Notes: generated from the sequence alone by a model not told the origin. A stretch of 64,000 bases of DNA from Streptomyces eurocidicus (GCF_002891295.1 NZ_LGUI01000009.1:310001-374000), one strand, 5' to 3'; numbered from the stretch's first letter, positions 41,365-50,856 are shown. Numbers and translations: made by a program.

Positions 41365-44133
41365 GTGATACGAGACCAAGAAGAGAAGACGGACCGGAAG
41401 CAGGGCGCGGGACCTCGCGAAGAGGCCGGCGCTCCCGGAGAGCTGCCCGCGTCCGGCGACGAACCCGGAGCTGATCCCTCCGGTTCTCCGGAGCGGGACG
41501 GCGGCGACGCGTACGCCTGCGAGGGCGGCGAGACGCACATCGACCGGGTCTCCGGCGACGAGCCGCTGCTGCCCGCCCGGGTGCACCGCCCGGTCGACCT
41601 GGTGCGGCTGTTCCTCGGCATCGTCGGCATCGCCCTCGTCCTCGCCCTCGCGGCCTTCGCCCACGGCACCACCACGGGCCTGGAAGAGGACATCAAGGAC
41701 AGCACGGGCCGGGCCCCGCAGCTGCTCGCGAACTTCGCCGGGCTCGCCGCCAACATCGCGATCTTCATCGTCCCGGTGGCCTTCGCCATCGAGCGGCTGA
41801 TCAAACGGGACGGGCTGCGGATCGCCGACGGCGTGCTCGCCGCGGTCCTGGCGCACGGCGTCTCGCTCGCCACCGACCTGTGGGTGGCGAGAACGGCGCC
41901 CGACTCGATCCGCGACGCCCTCACCCAGCCCGCGCCCACGGGCGGGCTCACCGACCCGGTGCACGGCTATCTGGCCCCCGTGATCGCCTATATGACGGCC
42001 GTCGGGATGTCCCGGCGCCCGCGCTGGCGGGTCGCGATGTGGGCCGTCCTGCTCCTGGACGCCTTCGCGGTGCTGGTCAACGGCTACACCACGCCGTTCT
42101 CGATCGTCACCACCGTGCTGATCGGCTGGACGGTCGCCTACGGCACCCTCTACGCCGTCGGCTCCCCGAACGTCCGGCCCACGGGCCGGCACCTCCTCTC
42201 CGGGCTGCGCCGGGTCGGCTTCAAGCCGGTCACCGCCCTGCGCACCGAGGACAGCGCCGACGCGGTGGGCGGGGAGCAGCCCCACGACCGCGGCCGGCGG
42301 TACATCGTCACCCTGGAGGACGGCCCGCCGCTGGACGTCACGGTCGTCGACCGCGAGCAGCAGGCGCAGGGCTTCTTCTACCGGGTCTGGCAGCGCCTGG
42401 CGCTGCGCGGCATCACCCAGCGGCGCAGCCTCCAGTCGCTGCGCCAGGCCCTCGAACAGGAGGCGCTGCTCGCCTACGCGGCCATCGCCGCCGGCGCCAA
42501 CGCCCCCAAGCTGATCGCCACCTCCGAGCTGGGCCCGGACGCGGTCATGCTCGTCTACGAGCACATCGGCGGCCGTGCCCTGGGCGCCGTGCCCACGGAA
42601 GAGATCACCGACGAGCTGATGGCGGGCGCCTGGCGGCAGGTGCAGGCCCTCCAGTCGCGCCGGATCGCCCACCGCAGGCTGGACGGCGACGCCCTCCTGG
42701 TGGATCGTTCCGGCAATGTCGTCCTGACCGACCTGCGCGGTGGTGAGATCGCCGCCGGCGACCTGGTGCTGCGCATGGACGTGGCCCAGCTGCTCGTCAC
42801 CCTGGGCCTGCGGGTCGGGGCCGAGCGGGCGGTGGCCACCGGTGTGGAGGTGCTCGGCCCCGACGCGGTCGCCGACAGCCTCCCGCTGCTCCAGCCGCTG
42901 GCGCTGACCCGCGTCAGCCGGGCGACGCTCCGGCAGCTGGCCCGGGAGCGGGCCCAGCGGGAGCGGGAGACGGTGCTGGAGACCGCGCGCGCGGCCAAGG
43001 AGGCGAAGGCCGCGCAGGCCGCCGACGCCGGCACGGCCCCGGCGGCCGAGGCGGTGAGCGACCGTAAGGCGCTCAAGGCCGAGCGGCAGGCGGAGAAGAA
43101 GGCGATCGACGAGGCCCTGGAGGGGGCCCGCGAGGAGGACCTGCTGGCGCAGATCCGCCGCCAGGTGCTGCTGATCCGCCCGCAGGCGCCGATAGAGCCG
43201 GTCCGCCTGGAGCGGATCAAGCCCCGTACGCTCATCAGCTTCGTGGCCGGCGCCTTCGCCGCGTACTTCCTGCTCTCCCAGCTGACGCACGTGCGCTTCG
43301 GCGACCTCGTCGACAAGGCCAACTGGGCGTGGGTGGCGGTGGCGGTGGCCTTCCAGGTCCTCACCTACGTGGCGGCGGCGATGAGCCTGCTCGGCTTCGT
43401 GCCCGAGAAGGTGCCCTTCGGCCGGACGGTCCTGGCCCAGGTGGCGGGCTCCTTCGTCAAGCTGGTGGCCCCGGCGGCGGTGGGCGGTGTCGCGCTCAAC
43501 ACCCGCTTCCTCCAGCGCGCGGGCGTCCGCCCCGGCCTGGCGGTGGCGAGCGTCGGCGCGTCCCAGCTCTTCGGCCTGGCCTGCCACATCATGCTGCTGC
43601 TGTCCTTCGGCTACGTCACCGGCACGGAACGCAGCTCGTCGATCGGCCCCTCCCGGACGGTGATCGGCGGCCTGCTGACGGCGGCGGTGCTGGTCCTCGT
43701 CGTGGCCGCCATCCCGGTCCTGCGGAAGTTCGTCTCGACCCGGGTGCGGTCGCTGTTCGCGGGCGTCGTGCCGCGCATGCTGGACGTGCTCCAGCGGCCG
43801 CAGAAGCTCTTCGCCGGCATCGGCGGCATGCTGCTGCTGACGGCCGCGAACGTGATGTGCCTCGACGCCGCGATCCGCGCGTTCGGCGGGGAGCTGAGCT
43901 ACGCGAGCATCGCCGTCGTGTATCTGACGGCCAACGCGCTGGGGTCGGCGGCGCCGACGCCGGGTGGTGTGGGCGCGGTGGAGTTCGCTCTCACGGGTGC
44001 GCTGACGTTCGCGGGGTTGCCGGCGGAGCAGGCGGCGCCGGCGGTGCTGTTGTTCCGGCTGATGACGTTGTGGTTGCCGGTGTTGCCGGGGTGGATCTCG
44101 TTTACGCATCTGACGCGCAAGGGAGCGATTTAG
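41365..44133 (+). CDS. Membrane protein with degenerate kinase-like domain and LPG-synthase-type (UPF0104) helices
   Basis: 922 residues. The N-terminal 75 are hydrophilic. Six or so membrane helices span about 80-270. A cytoplasmic domain at about 310-530 resembles a protein kinase, with an EALLAYAAIAAG helix and a loop AHRRLDGDALLVDRSGNVVLTDLRGG. A charged coiled-coil-like stretch (550-610) follows. The C-terminal 300 residues have about eight helices of the lysylphosphatidylglycerol-synthase membrane family (UPF0104), ending in TPGGVGAVEFALTGAL. In the kinase loop, HRD reads HRR and the usual Asn reads Ala or Leu, so catalysis is doubtful. The synthase's soluble tRNA-dependent domain is absent. 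The C-terminal half could flip or transport a lipid. GTG 41365. Confidence 0.85.
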   Translation: MIRDQEEKTDRKQGAGPREEAGAPGELPASGDEPGADPSGSPERDGGDAYACEGGETHIDRVSGDEPLLPARVHRPVDLVRLFLGIVGIALVLALAAFAHGTTTGLEEDIKDSTGRAPQLLANFAGLAANIAIFIVPVAFAIERLIKRDGLRIADGVLAAVLAHGVSLATDLWVARTAPDSIRDALTQPAPTGGLTDPVHGYLAPVIAYMTAVGMSRRPRWRVAMWAVLLLDAFAVLVNGYTTPFSIVTTVLIGWTVAYGTLYAVGSPNVRPTGRHLLSGLRRVGFKPVTALRTEDSADAVGGEQPHDRGRRYIVTLEDGPPLDVTVVDREQQAQGFFYRVWQRLALRGITQRRSLQSLRQALEQEALLAYAAIAAGANAPKLIATSELGPDAVMLVYEHIGGRALGAVPTEEITDELMAGAWRQVQALQSRRIAHRRLDGDALLVDRSGNVVLTDLRGGEIAAGDLVLRMDVAQLLVTLGLRVGAERAVATGVEVLGPDAVADSLPLLQPLALTRVSRATLRQLARERAQRERETVLETARAAKEAKAAQAADAGTAPAAEAVSDRKALKAERQAEKKAIDEALEGAREEDLLAQIRRQVLLIRPQAPIEPVRLERIKPRTLISFVAGAFAAYFLLSQLTHVRFGDLVDKANWAWVAVAVAFQVLTYVAAAMSLLGFVPEKVPFGRTVLAQVAGSFVKLVAPAAVGGVALNTRFLQRAGVRPGLAVASVGASQLFGLACHIMLLLSFGYVTGTERSSSIGPSRTVIGGLLTAAVLVLVVAAIPVLRKFVSTRVRSLFAGVVPRMLDVLQRPQKLFAGIGGMLLLTAANVMCLDAAIRAFGGELSYASIAVVYLTANALGSAAPTPGGVGAVEFALTGALTFAGLPAEQAAPAVLLFRLMTLWLPVLPGWISFTHLTRKGAI

Positions 44134-44512
44134 CAGGCTGCTGCCCCTGCGTCGGGGGGCGGCCAGGGGCCCGGCGGCGGGTTGCCGCTGCGCGGGGCTT
44201 TTCCCCAGCCCCGCCCCTTCCCGTAACCGGGGAGATCCCCGGGCCCCCTTTCCGCGCTGCCGCGCGATGGCCTCAATCGCCGGCCGGGCTGGATTTCCCG
44301 CCTGTCCGAGCTCGGCTTTCCGCCCGGCCCCTGGCAACAACCTCTCAGCCCGGTTCCGGGCGACAACTCAGCCCGTCCGGCGTTTGAGGACCGGGGTCCG
44401 GGGCAGAGCCCCGGTTCGGGTGCCGCTGCGGGGGGCCACCGTCCCGCACATACAACCCCCACCACCCCTCCCGCCTTGCATCTGCGCGCCACACCCCCAT
44501 AATCTGCCGCAC
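44134..44512. repeat. Dispersed Streptomyces-type intergenic repeat region
   Basis: 379 bases without a convincing gene. It contains stem-rich G/C blocks (GGGGCTTTTCCCCAGCCCC) and the stretch CAGCCCGTCCGGCGTTTGAGGA at 44367-44388, followed by a CCGGGGTCCGGGGCAGAGCCCCGG-like hairpin near 44389-44414. From memory, this motif recurs in many Streptomyces intergenic regions. The last 60 bases before 44513 should hold the promoter of the molybdate operon, but no clear box is seen. Confidence 0.6.
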
Positions 44513-44908
44513 ATGCAAGCCTCCTACCCCATCGGCCGAGCCGCCCGTCTCCTCGGTGTCAGTCCCGACACCGTCCGCCGGTGGGCCGACGCCGGGCGGA
44601 TACCCACCCGGCGGGACGAGGCGGGGAAGCGGCTCATCGACGGGACCGATCTCGCCGCGTTCTCCGTCGCGCTCGCCGCCGAGGGGAGCGGCGAGGAGGC
44701 CGCGTACACCTCCGCCCGGAACGCGTTCCCCGGGATCATCACGGCCGTGAAGCTCGGCGACGTGGCCGCCCAGGTCGAGATCCAGGCCGGTCCGCACCGG
44801 CTCGTCTCGCTGCTCACCCGGGAGGCCGTGGAGGAACTGGGGCTGGCCGTCGGGATGGAGGCCGTGGCCCGGGTGAAGGCCACCAACGTGCACATCGACC
44901 GCGCCTGA
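44513..44908 (+). CDS. MerR-like HTH / TOBE molybdate-binding regulator
   Basis: 131 residues. The N-terminal 55 form an excisionase/MerR-type helix-turn-helix (YPIGRAARLLGVSPDTVRRWADAGRIPTRRD). The C-terminal 65 are a TOBE/Mop domain (RNAFPGIITAVKLGDVAAQVEIQAG...AVARVKATNVHI), which binds molybdate or tungstate. It is therefore a metal-responsive regulator or storage-type Mop protein. ATG 44513. It lies 13 bases before modA on the same strand, so it belongs to the molybdate operon and probably controls it. Confidence 0.88.
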   Translation: MQASYPIGRAARLLGVSPDTVRRWADAGRIPTRRDEAGKRLIDGTDLAAFSVALAAEGSGEEAAYTSARNAFPGIITAVKLGDVAAQVEIQAGPHRLVSLLTREAVEELGLAVGMEAVARVKATNVHIDRA

Positions 44909-44921
44909 ACCGGAGATCCCG

Positions 44922-45704
44922 ATGCCCCGCACCCACCGCCTCGCCCTGCCCGCGCTCACGGCGGCCGCCGCCCTGCTCCTGGCGGGCTGCGGCAGCGACG
45001 ACAAGAAGGGCGACGGGACGAACGACGCCGACGGGTCGAAGACGACCCTCACCGTCCTCGCCGCCGCCTCCCTCACCGACGTCTTCAAGCAGGCCGGGAC
45101 GGCGTACGAGAAGGCGCACCCCGGCACCACCGTGAAGTTCTCCTTCGCCGGGTCGCAGGAGCTGGCCTCCCAGGTCCGCCAGGGCGTGCCCGCCGACGCC
45201 CTGGTCACCGCGGATACCAAGACCATGGACGACCTGCGGTCGGAGACCGGTACGCCCACGGTCATCGCGAAGAACCGGCTGACCATCGCCACCGCCAAGG
45301 ACAACCCCAAGGGCGTCAAGGGCCTCTCCGACCTCTCCCGCGGCGAGCTCAAGGTCGTACTGGCCGCGCCCGAGGTACCCGTGGGCCGGTACAGCAAGAA
45401 GGTCCTGGACCAGCAGCACGTCACCGTCAAGCCGGTCTCCCAGGAGCCGAACGTCCGGGCCGTCCTCAGCAAGGTCTCGCTGGGCGAGGCCGACGCCGGG
45501 ATCGTCTACCTCACCGACGCCGCCGCGGCCAAGGGCAAGGTCGCGACCGTCACCGTGCCCGACGCGCAGAACGCCGTCGCCTCCTACCCCGCCGCCGCCC
45601 TAAAGAACTCCGCGCACACCAAGGAGGCGGGCGACTTCGTGAAGTGGCTGAGCACGGACGAGGCGCAGAAGCTGCTCCGCGCCGCCGGCTTCCAGCAGCC
45701 GTGA
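44922..45704 (+). CDS. modA: Molybdate-binding lipoprotein ModA
   Basis: 260 residues. A signal peptide with lipobox LLAGC places Cys23 as the lipidation site on the outer face of the membrane. The mature protein shows ModA features: LTVLAAASLTDVFKQAG at the start, FSFAGSQELASQVRQG, PADALVTADTKTMDDL, NRLTIAT and GEADAGIVYLTDA near the C-terminus. These bind the oxyanion through serine hydroxyls and amides. ATG 44922. It follows the TOBE regulator by 13 bases and overlaps the fused modBC gene by 4 bases (GTGA), so all three are one operon. Confidence 0.95.
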   Translation: MPRTHRLALPALTAAAALLLAGCGSDDKKGDGTNDADGSKTTLTVLAAASLTDVFKQAGTAYEKAHPGTTVKFSFAGSQELASQVRQGVPADALVTADTKTMDDLRSETGTPTVIAKNRLTIATAKDNPKGVKGLSDLSRGELKVVLAAPEVPVGRYSKKVLDQQHVTVKPVSQEPNVRAVLSKVSLGEADAGIVYLTDAAAAKGKVATVTVPDAQNAVASYPAAALKNSAHTKEAGDFVKWLSTDEAQKLLRAAGFQQP

Positions 45705-47731
45705 GGAAGGGCCCGCGCCGGGGGCGCACGCCCCTGGCGCTCGGGCTGCCGGCCGTCCTGGCCGTCGCCTTCCTGCTCCTCCCCCTGCTCGGCATCCTCG
45801 CCCGGACCCCCTGGGACACGCTGCCGTCCCGCCTGGGCTCGCACGAGGTCTCCGAGGCGCTGGGACTGTCCCTCCTGGTCTCCGGCTGGGCCCTCCTGCT
45901 CTCCCTGGTCCTGGGCGTCCCCCTGGCATGGCTGCTGGCCCGCCGGGACTTCCCCGGTAAGGCGCTCGTACGCAGCCTGGTGATGCTCCCGATGGTCCTG
46001 CCGCCGACCGTGGCCGGCGTGGCACTGCTCCAAGGCTTCGGCCGACGCGGCGTACTGGGCCCCTGGCTGGAGACATGGTTCGGCGTCACCCTGCCGTTCT
46101 CCACGGCCGGAGCGGTCGTGGCGTCGGCATTCGTGTCCATGCCCTTCCTCGTCATCAGCCTGGAAGGAGCGCTGGAAAGCCTCCACCCGCGCTACGAGGA
46201 GACCGCGACGACCCTGGGGGCGACACCCCTCCGGGTCTTCCGGACCATCACCCTCCCTATGATCGCCCCCGGTCTGCTGGCCGGGGCGGCGCTCAGCTGG
46301 GCCCGCGCCCTGGGCGAGTTCGGCGCGACGATCACCTTCGCGGGCAACCTCCCGGGCACCACACAGACCCTCCCCCTCCAGGTCTACCTGCTCCTCCAGG
46401 AGGACCCGGAAGGAGCGACAGCCGTATCGCTCCTCCTGCTCGCGATCGCGACAGCGGTACTCCTGGCCCTACGAGGCCGCTGGCTGGGCGGCCCGCAGCC
46501 GCACGGAGGCGGAAGGGGGCGGGACGGGGAGGGCTCCGGAGAGGGCGTTGGGGGCACCCCCAGCGGTAGCTGGGGGAATGATTTGCGGCAAATTTCGGGG
46601 CTCCTCACCCGTGGAACAGGGGCCGTAAATCATGCAGCCCCGGAGGACCCTCCCCGTCCCGCCCCCGACCCCACCCCGCACCCGCTGCACACCACGGTCG
46701 AAGGCGCCACCACCACCCGCATCGAGGCCGAATCGGGCACCACCATCGCCGTAGTGGGCCCCAACGGCGCGGGAAAGACCACCCTCCTCCGCGCCCTCCT
46801 CGGCCTGACCGACCGAGCGACCGCCAGACCCCTCCGACTGGGCGACACCGACGCCTCCGACAGCCCCCCGCACACCCGGCGCATCTCCTGGGTCCCCCAG
46901 GACGGCGCCCTCTTCCCCCACCTGACCGCCCTCGCCAACACCGCCTACGGCCTCCGAGCCCAGGGCGTCCCCCGCGCCGAGGCCCACCACGAGGCCCGGC
47001 ACTGGCTCGACCGGCTGGACGTCGGCGAGCTCGCGCGCCGCCGCCCCGGCAGCCTCAGCGGCGGCCAGGCCCAGCGCGTGGCCCTGGCCCGCGCCCTCGC
47101 CGCCCGCCCCCGGCTGCTGCTCCTGGACGAGCCGCTGGCCGCGCTCGACCAGTCGACCCGGGCGCACGTCCGGCACACCCTGCGCACCCACCTCGCGGAC
47201 TTCCCGGGCGTCTGCCTGCTGGTCACCCACGACCCCGTGGAGGCCGTGTCGCTCGCCGACCGCGTCCTCGTGCTGGAGGACGGCCGCACGGTGCAGTACG
47301 CGACGCCCGCCGAGCTGACCCGTCACCCCCGCTCGCCCTGGGTGGCCCGGATGCTGGGCCGGAACGCGTGGCCGGGAAAGTCCACGGCGGAGGGAACGGT
47401 GGTGCTGGACGGCGGCACGACCCTCGTCGCGGCCCCGCCGACAGGGGAAACGGATCGTAGGGAAGGCACGACCCCGGGCCTGGCGGTGACCGGCCCGGAG
47501 GCCGTGTCCCTGCACACCACCCGCCCCACGGACGGCAGCCCCCGCAACGTCTGGCCCGGCACGATCCGCGAGATCACGACACAAGGCGCCCGGCTCCGCG
47601 TCCTCGTGGCCGGCGAACCGGACGTGGTCGCGGAGGTGACCCCGTCGGCGGCGGCGGACCTCGGCCTGGCGGAGGGCGTACGGGTCTGGGTCAGCGTAAA
47701 AGCAACAGAGGTCACCTTCGTACCGCTCTAG
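45701..47731 (+). CDS. modBC: Fused molybdate ABC permease and ATPase (ModBC)
   Basis: 676 residues. Residues 1-265 are the ModB permease, with about six helices and the EAA-type loop EETATTLGATPLRVFRTITLPMIAPGL. Residues 330-540 are the ModC ATPase: VVGPNGAGKTTLLRAL (Walker A), LSGGQAQRVALARALA (signature), LLLLDEPLAALDQ (Walker B) and the His-loop VTHDP. Residues 545-676 form a TOBE-like domain. GTG 45701 overlaps the modA stop by 4 bases. The linker (about 265-325) contains two palindromic elements at 46557-46633 that look like intergenic repeats, so the fusion may be recent. The gene frame is continuous throughout. Confidence 0.93.
   Translation: MRKGPRRGRTPLALGLPAVLAVAFLLLPLLGILARTPWDTLPSRLGSHEVSEALGLSLLVSGWALLLSLVLGVPLAWLLARRDFPGKALVRSLVMLPMVLPPTVAGVALLQGFGRRGVLGPWLETWFGVTLPFSTAGAVVASAFVSMPFLVISLEGALESLHPRYEETATTLGATPLRVFRTITLPMIAPGLLAGAALSWARALGEFGATITFAGNLPGTTQTLPLQVYLLLQEDPEGATAVSLLLLAIATAVLLALRGRWLGGPQPHGGGRGRDGEGSGEGVGGTPSGSWGNDLRQISGLLTRGTGAVNHAAPEDPPRPAPDPTPHPLHTTVEGATTTRIEAESGTTIAVVGPNGAGKTTLLRALLGLTDRATARPLRLGDTDASDSPPHTRRISWVPQDGALFPHLTALANTAYGLRAQGVPRAEAHHEARHWLDRLDVGELARRRPGSLSGGQAQRVALARALAARPRLLLLDEPLAALDQSTRAHVRHTLRTHLADFPGVCLLVTHDPVEAVSLADRVLVLEDGRTVQYATPAELTRHPRSPWVARMLGRNAWPGKSTAEGTVVLDGGTTLVAAPPTGETDRREGTTPGLAVTGPEAVSLHTTRPTDGSPRNVWPGTIREITTQGARLRVLVAGEPDVVAEVTPSAAADLGLAEGVRVWVSVKATEVTFVPL
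46557..46633. repeat. Palindromic repeat element in the modBC linker
   Basis: Hairpin CCCCCAGC-GGTA-GCTGGGGG (46557-46576). It is followed directly by a larger inverted repeat ATGATTTGCGGC / GCCGTAAATCAT (46578-46589 and 46622-46633, 11 of 12 match) around a 32-base centre. From memory, the CCCCCAGCGGTAGCTGGGGG motif is common between Streptomyces genes. The element is AT-richer than its surroundings and stays in frame. Confidence 0.75.
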
Positions 47732-47897
47732 CGGTGAGGCGGCCCGGCCGCACCCCAGGGATGCCAACCCCAGCGCCCCGAATCGGCCCCGCGTGCCCCG
47801 AACGCCCCACCCCGCGCGCACCCCCGCCCGCCGCCCCGCAAGATGGCAGTCGGCCCCTTTCTCCGGCCCCTCAGCCCTCGACCCCGGGAGCGCGCCG

Positions 47898-49430
47898 TTG
47901 TCCAGTTCCGTAAGGGCCGGGGGCCTGTTGTGCGCCGCGCTGCTGACCCTCAGCGCCGTCAGCTGCGCGGGCGGCGGCGAGAACGGCGGCTCGGCGTCGG
48001 CAGCGGCGGCGGCCGCCGCCCCGGAGCGCCAGCGGCTGAACTGGAAGCCCTGCCCGGCGCCGAGCGGCAGTGAGAGCGGGGCGACGGGCAAGGCGCCGGG
48101 CGCCGACTGGGAGTGCTCGACGCTGCGCGCGCCCCTGGACTACGGCAACCCGGGGAACGGCAGCGTCGACCTCGCGCTGATCCGGGCGAAGGCCACCGAC
48201 CGGGCCCACCGCATCGGCTCCCTGGTGTTCAACTTCGGCGGCCCCGGCGGCTCGGGCATCACCACGCTCCCGGCGTTCGCCGACGACTACACCAAACTGC
48301 GCACTCGTTACGATCTGGTGAGCTTCGACCCGCGAGGCGTGGGCCGCAGCAGCGGCATCACCTGTCTGAGCGACAAGGAACTGGACGCGTACTACGCGGC
48401 CGACGCGGCCCCCGACACCAAAGAACAGGCGAAGAGCCTGGTCGAGCGGGTGGGAAAGTACGCGCAGGCGTGCGAGAAGCGGGCGGGGAAGATCCTGCCG
48501 CATGTGGGGACGTCGAACGCGGCCCGCGACATGGACCTGATGCGGCGGGTGCTGGGCGACGACAAGCTGCACTACTTCGGCGTCTCGTACGGCACCGAAC
48601 TGGGCGGGGTGTACGCCCACTTGTTCCCGGACAAGGTGGGCAGGGCCCTCTTCGACGGCGTCGTGGACCCGACCAGCGACCCCGTGCAGGGCTCCCTGGG
48701 CCAGGCGAAGGGGTTCCAGCTGGCCCTGGGCAACTACATGGACGCATGCGTGAAGAACTCCGACAACTGCCCGACGGAGCAGCAGATCGGGGAACTGCTG
48801 CGGCGGCTGGACAAGAAGCCCGTGCCCGGCGCGGGCGGCCGCGAGCTGACCCGCTCGCTCGCCACGGCGGGCATCGCCCAGGCCCTGTACTCGCAGGACT
48901 TCTGGGACTACCTCACGGAGGGCATCGAGGACGCGGAGAACGGCGACGGGAAGCTGCTTCTCGCCCTCGCGGACGCGCTGAACGGCCGGGGCCAGGACGG
49001 GCGTTACAGCACGCTCCAGGCGTCGCTCAACGCCATCACGTGCGCGGACTTCGCGCAGCGGTACACGGCGGTCGAGATCGAGGCGAAGGCGCCGGAGTTC
49101 CGCAGGGCCTCCCCCGTGTTCGGGGACTTCATGGCCTGGAGCCTCACCCAGTGCACCGGCTGGCCGGTCAAGGGCGAGTGGCGGACCCCGGACGTGAGCG
49201 CCAAGGGCGCGCCGCCGATCCTCGTGGTCGGCAACACCGGTGACCCGGCTACCCCTTACGAGGGGGCGCGCGCGATGGCGCGCGAGCTGGGCCCGGGGGT
49301 AGGAGTGGAGCTCACCTACCGGGGACAAGGGCACGGCGCGTACGACGGCGGCAACGCGTGCGTCAAGGAAGTGGTGGACGCGTACCTGTTGGAGGGTACG
49401 GTGCCCCAACCGGGCAAGATCTGCTCATAG
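47898..49430 (+). CDS. Secreted alpha/beta hydrolase (S33, TAP-like C-terminal domain)
   Basis: 510 residues. A signal peptide ends in a lipobox-like SAVSCAGG, so it is probably a lipoprotein. Alpha/beta hydrolase fold: oxyanion-loop NFGGPGGSG (near residue 115), nucleophile FGVSYGTELGG (near 232), acid in VVGNTGDPATPYE (near 440) and His in GQGHGAYDGG (near 475). This matches tripeptidyl aminopeptidases (SlpD/E, Tap type), which trim N-terminal peptides from secreted proteins. The start TTG 47898 has GGGAG 8-9 bases before it and gives a proper signal peptide; the longer frame does not. Terminal region TAP_C is present. Alone between modBC and the next gene. Confidence 0.9.
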   Translation: MSSSVRAGGLLCAALLTLSAVSCAGGGENGGSASAAAAAAAPERQRLNWKPCPAPSGSESGATGKAPGADWECSTLRAPLDYGNPGNGSVDLALIRAKATDRAHRIGSLVFNFGGPGGSGITTLPAFADDYTKLRTRYDLVSFDPRGVGRSSGITCLSDKELDAYYAADAAPDTKEQAKSLVERVGKYAQACEKRAGKILPHVGTSNAARDMDLMRRVLGDDKLHYFGVSYGTELGGVYAHLFPDKVGRALFDGVVDPTSDPVQGSLGQAKGFQLALGNYMDACVKNSDNCPTEQQIGELLRRLDKKPVPGAGGRELTRSLATAGIAQALYSQDFWDYLTEGIEDAENGDGKLLLALADALNGRGQDGRYSTLQASLNAITCADFAQRYTAVEIEAKAPEFRRASPVFGDFMAWSLTQCTGWPVKGEWRTPDVSAKGAPPILVVGNTGDPATPYEGARAMARELGPGVGVELTYRGQGHGAYDGGNACVKEVVDAYLLEGTVPQPGKICS

Positions 49431-49558
49431 TACTGTTCAACGTACACACAGCACATATCACATGGCATCGGTGGCGCGAACCGACGCGTCGAATGTCTGT
49501 GGCTCGCACTACGATCTCCCGCACAGCAGTTCCGTGACGGACGGTCGGGGGGAATGCG

Positions 49559-50644
49559 ATGTCGTACAGCCCGCCGCGGCCCACCGGGCAGGCCGAGCGC
49601 AAGGTGCGCGTGCTCACCGGCTTCCTGGCGGTCGCCGCCCTCGTGGCCGCCCTGGTCGCGCTCTGGCAGACGCAGTCCACGCCGCTCGCCCGCCGGACGT
49701 ACTGCTGGGGCGCCTGGACGGAGGGGGCGGGCCCGTTCCGGGACGGCGGCGGCGAGCGCGCCGCCGAGGAGAGCGTCCCCACCCGGGAGCGGCCGCGCGG
49801 CCATTGCGTCGTCAGCTGGCGGGGCGGCCGCGGCGCGGGGGCGTACGAGCAGCGGATCGAGGTGCGGCTCGGCACGGGCCCGAGCGACGTCGCGGGGCGG
49901 CGGGAGTGGGTCGGCGGGCTGTTCGCGGGCGGTGACCGGGCGCTGCCCGGCCTGCTGCCCGGGTTCACGGCCGACGGATCGGGCGCGCTGGTGCTGCCGG
50001 AGAGCTGCGACGTGGGCGGCCGCCCGTCGGTCGTGACGCTCACCAGCTCGTTCACGGACGCCGTCGACAGGGGCAGCCATCCGGGGTTCCCCGAGGACTC
50101 CCCCGCGCGGACGGGCGAGTTGCTCGTCCGGGCCGCCAACCGCGCGACGGAGACGACGCGTTGCTCCGAGGCGCCGTCCCTACGGCTCCGCCCGGAGCCG
50201 CTCGCGTCGTCCACGCCGCCGGCCCCGGACGCGCCGGCGGGGCGGTGCGCGATCCCCGGGCTGGGCGAGGACGCCGCCGGGGAGCACCTGACCGACACGG
50301 TGGCCGGCGGCGCCGGGGACGACCTTCAGTCGTGCGCGGTGGCCGAGGGCGACGACGGACGCCCGGCGGCCCGGTTCACGATGGTCGGGCGGCCCAGGAT
50401 CGTCGCCCTCTTCGACGGTCTGACTGGCGACTCGCCGCCGGCCCCGGGCTGGCGGGGGCGGGGGCGGATGGACGCGGCGGGGGCACTGCTGAGGGCGGAG
50501 TGCGACGGCAGACCGACGGTCTTCGCGATGCGGGTGGGTCCTGGACGGACCCATACGCGGCTGGACGACCCACGGCGCTCGTTCCCGGCCTTCGTGGACG
50601 CGGTGGCGGCACGCATAGGCTGCGCGCCGCTGCATACGGGCTGA
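49559..50644 (+). CDS. Membrane-anchored protein of unknown function
   Basis: 361 residues. After 16 hydrophilic residues there is one membrane helix (VLTGFLAVAALVAALVALW, about 18-36). The remaining 320 residues are outside the cell. The exposed part has six or seven scattered cysteines (YCWG, HCVVSW, SCDVGG, RCAIPG, SCAVAEG, ECDGR, GCAP), consistent with disulfides. It seems to be two similar halves, each with a W/G-G-rich strand pattern and a RxxxxA..A. ending. No known domain recognised. ATG 49559 is preceded by GGGGGGAA. It follows the alpha/beta hydrolase gene by 128 bases in the same direction. Confidence 0.75.
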   Translation: MSYSPPRPTGQAERKVRVLTGFLAVAALVAALVALWQTQSTPLARRTYCWGAWTEGAGPFRDGGGERAAEESVPTRERPRGHCVVSWRGGRGAGAYEQRIEVRLGTGPSDVAGRREWVGGLFAGGDRALPGLLPGFTADGSGALVLPESCDVGGRPSVVTLTSSFTDAVDRGSHPGFPEDSPARTGELLVRAANRATETTRCSEAPSLRLRPEPLASSTPPAPDAPAGRCAIPGLGEDAAGEHLTDTVAGGAGDDLQSCAVAEGDDGRPAARFTMVGRPRIVALFDGLTGDSPPAPGWRGRGRMDAAGALLRAECDGRPTVFAMRVGPGRTHTRLDDPRRSFPAFVDAVAARIGCAPLHTG

Positions 50645-50856
50645 CGCCCGGGACTCGGGGCTCCGCCCCGGACCCCGGCCCTGTCCTCGGCCGCCAGGGC
50701 GGGCCGGAAATCCCGACCCGCCCCGCGCACGGCCGAACCGCCTAAGCGCTCCGCTGGAACTCCGGCGAGTCGTCCGCGGGTGCGTCGTGGCTGGTCGCGC
50801 AGTTCCCCGCGCCCCTTCGGGGCGCTGCCGAACCGCACCGGACTTCGCCGGCCGGC
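50645..50856. repeat. Intergenic repeat/hairpin region between convergent genes
   Basis: 212 bases without a gene. GGGGC-TCCG-GCCCC near 50658 and the hairpin GCGCCCC-TTC-GGGGCGC (50809-50825) are both visible; the second sits inside a CAGTTCCCCGCGCCCCTTCGGGG block. As I recall, this block is a dispersed Streptomyces motif. The hairpins could end both convergent transcripts. Confidence 0.55.

Noticed and set aside
46557..46633. Insertion sequence or integration site in modBC
   Set aside because: No transposase, no target-site duplication seen; only a small palindromic element.
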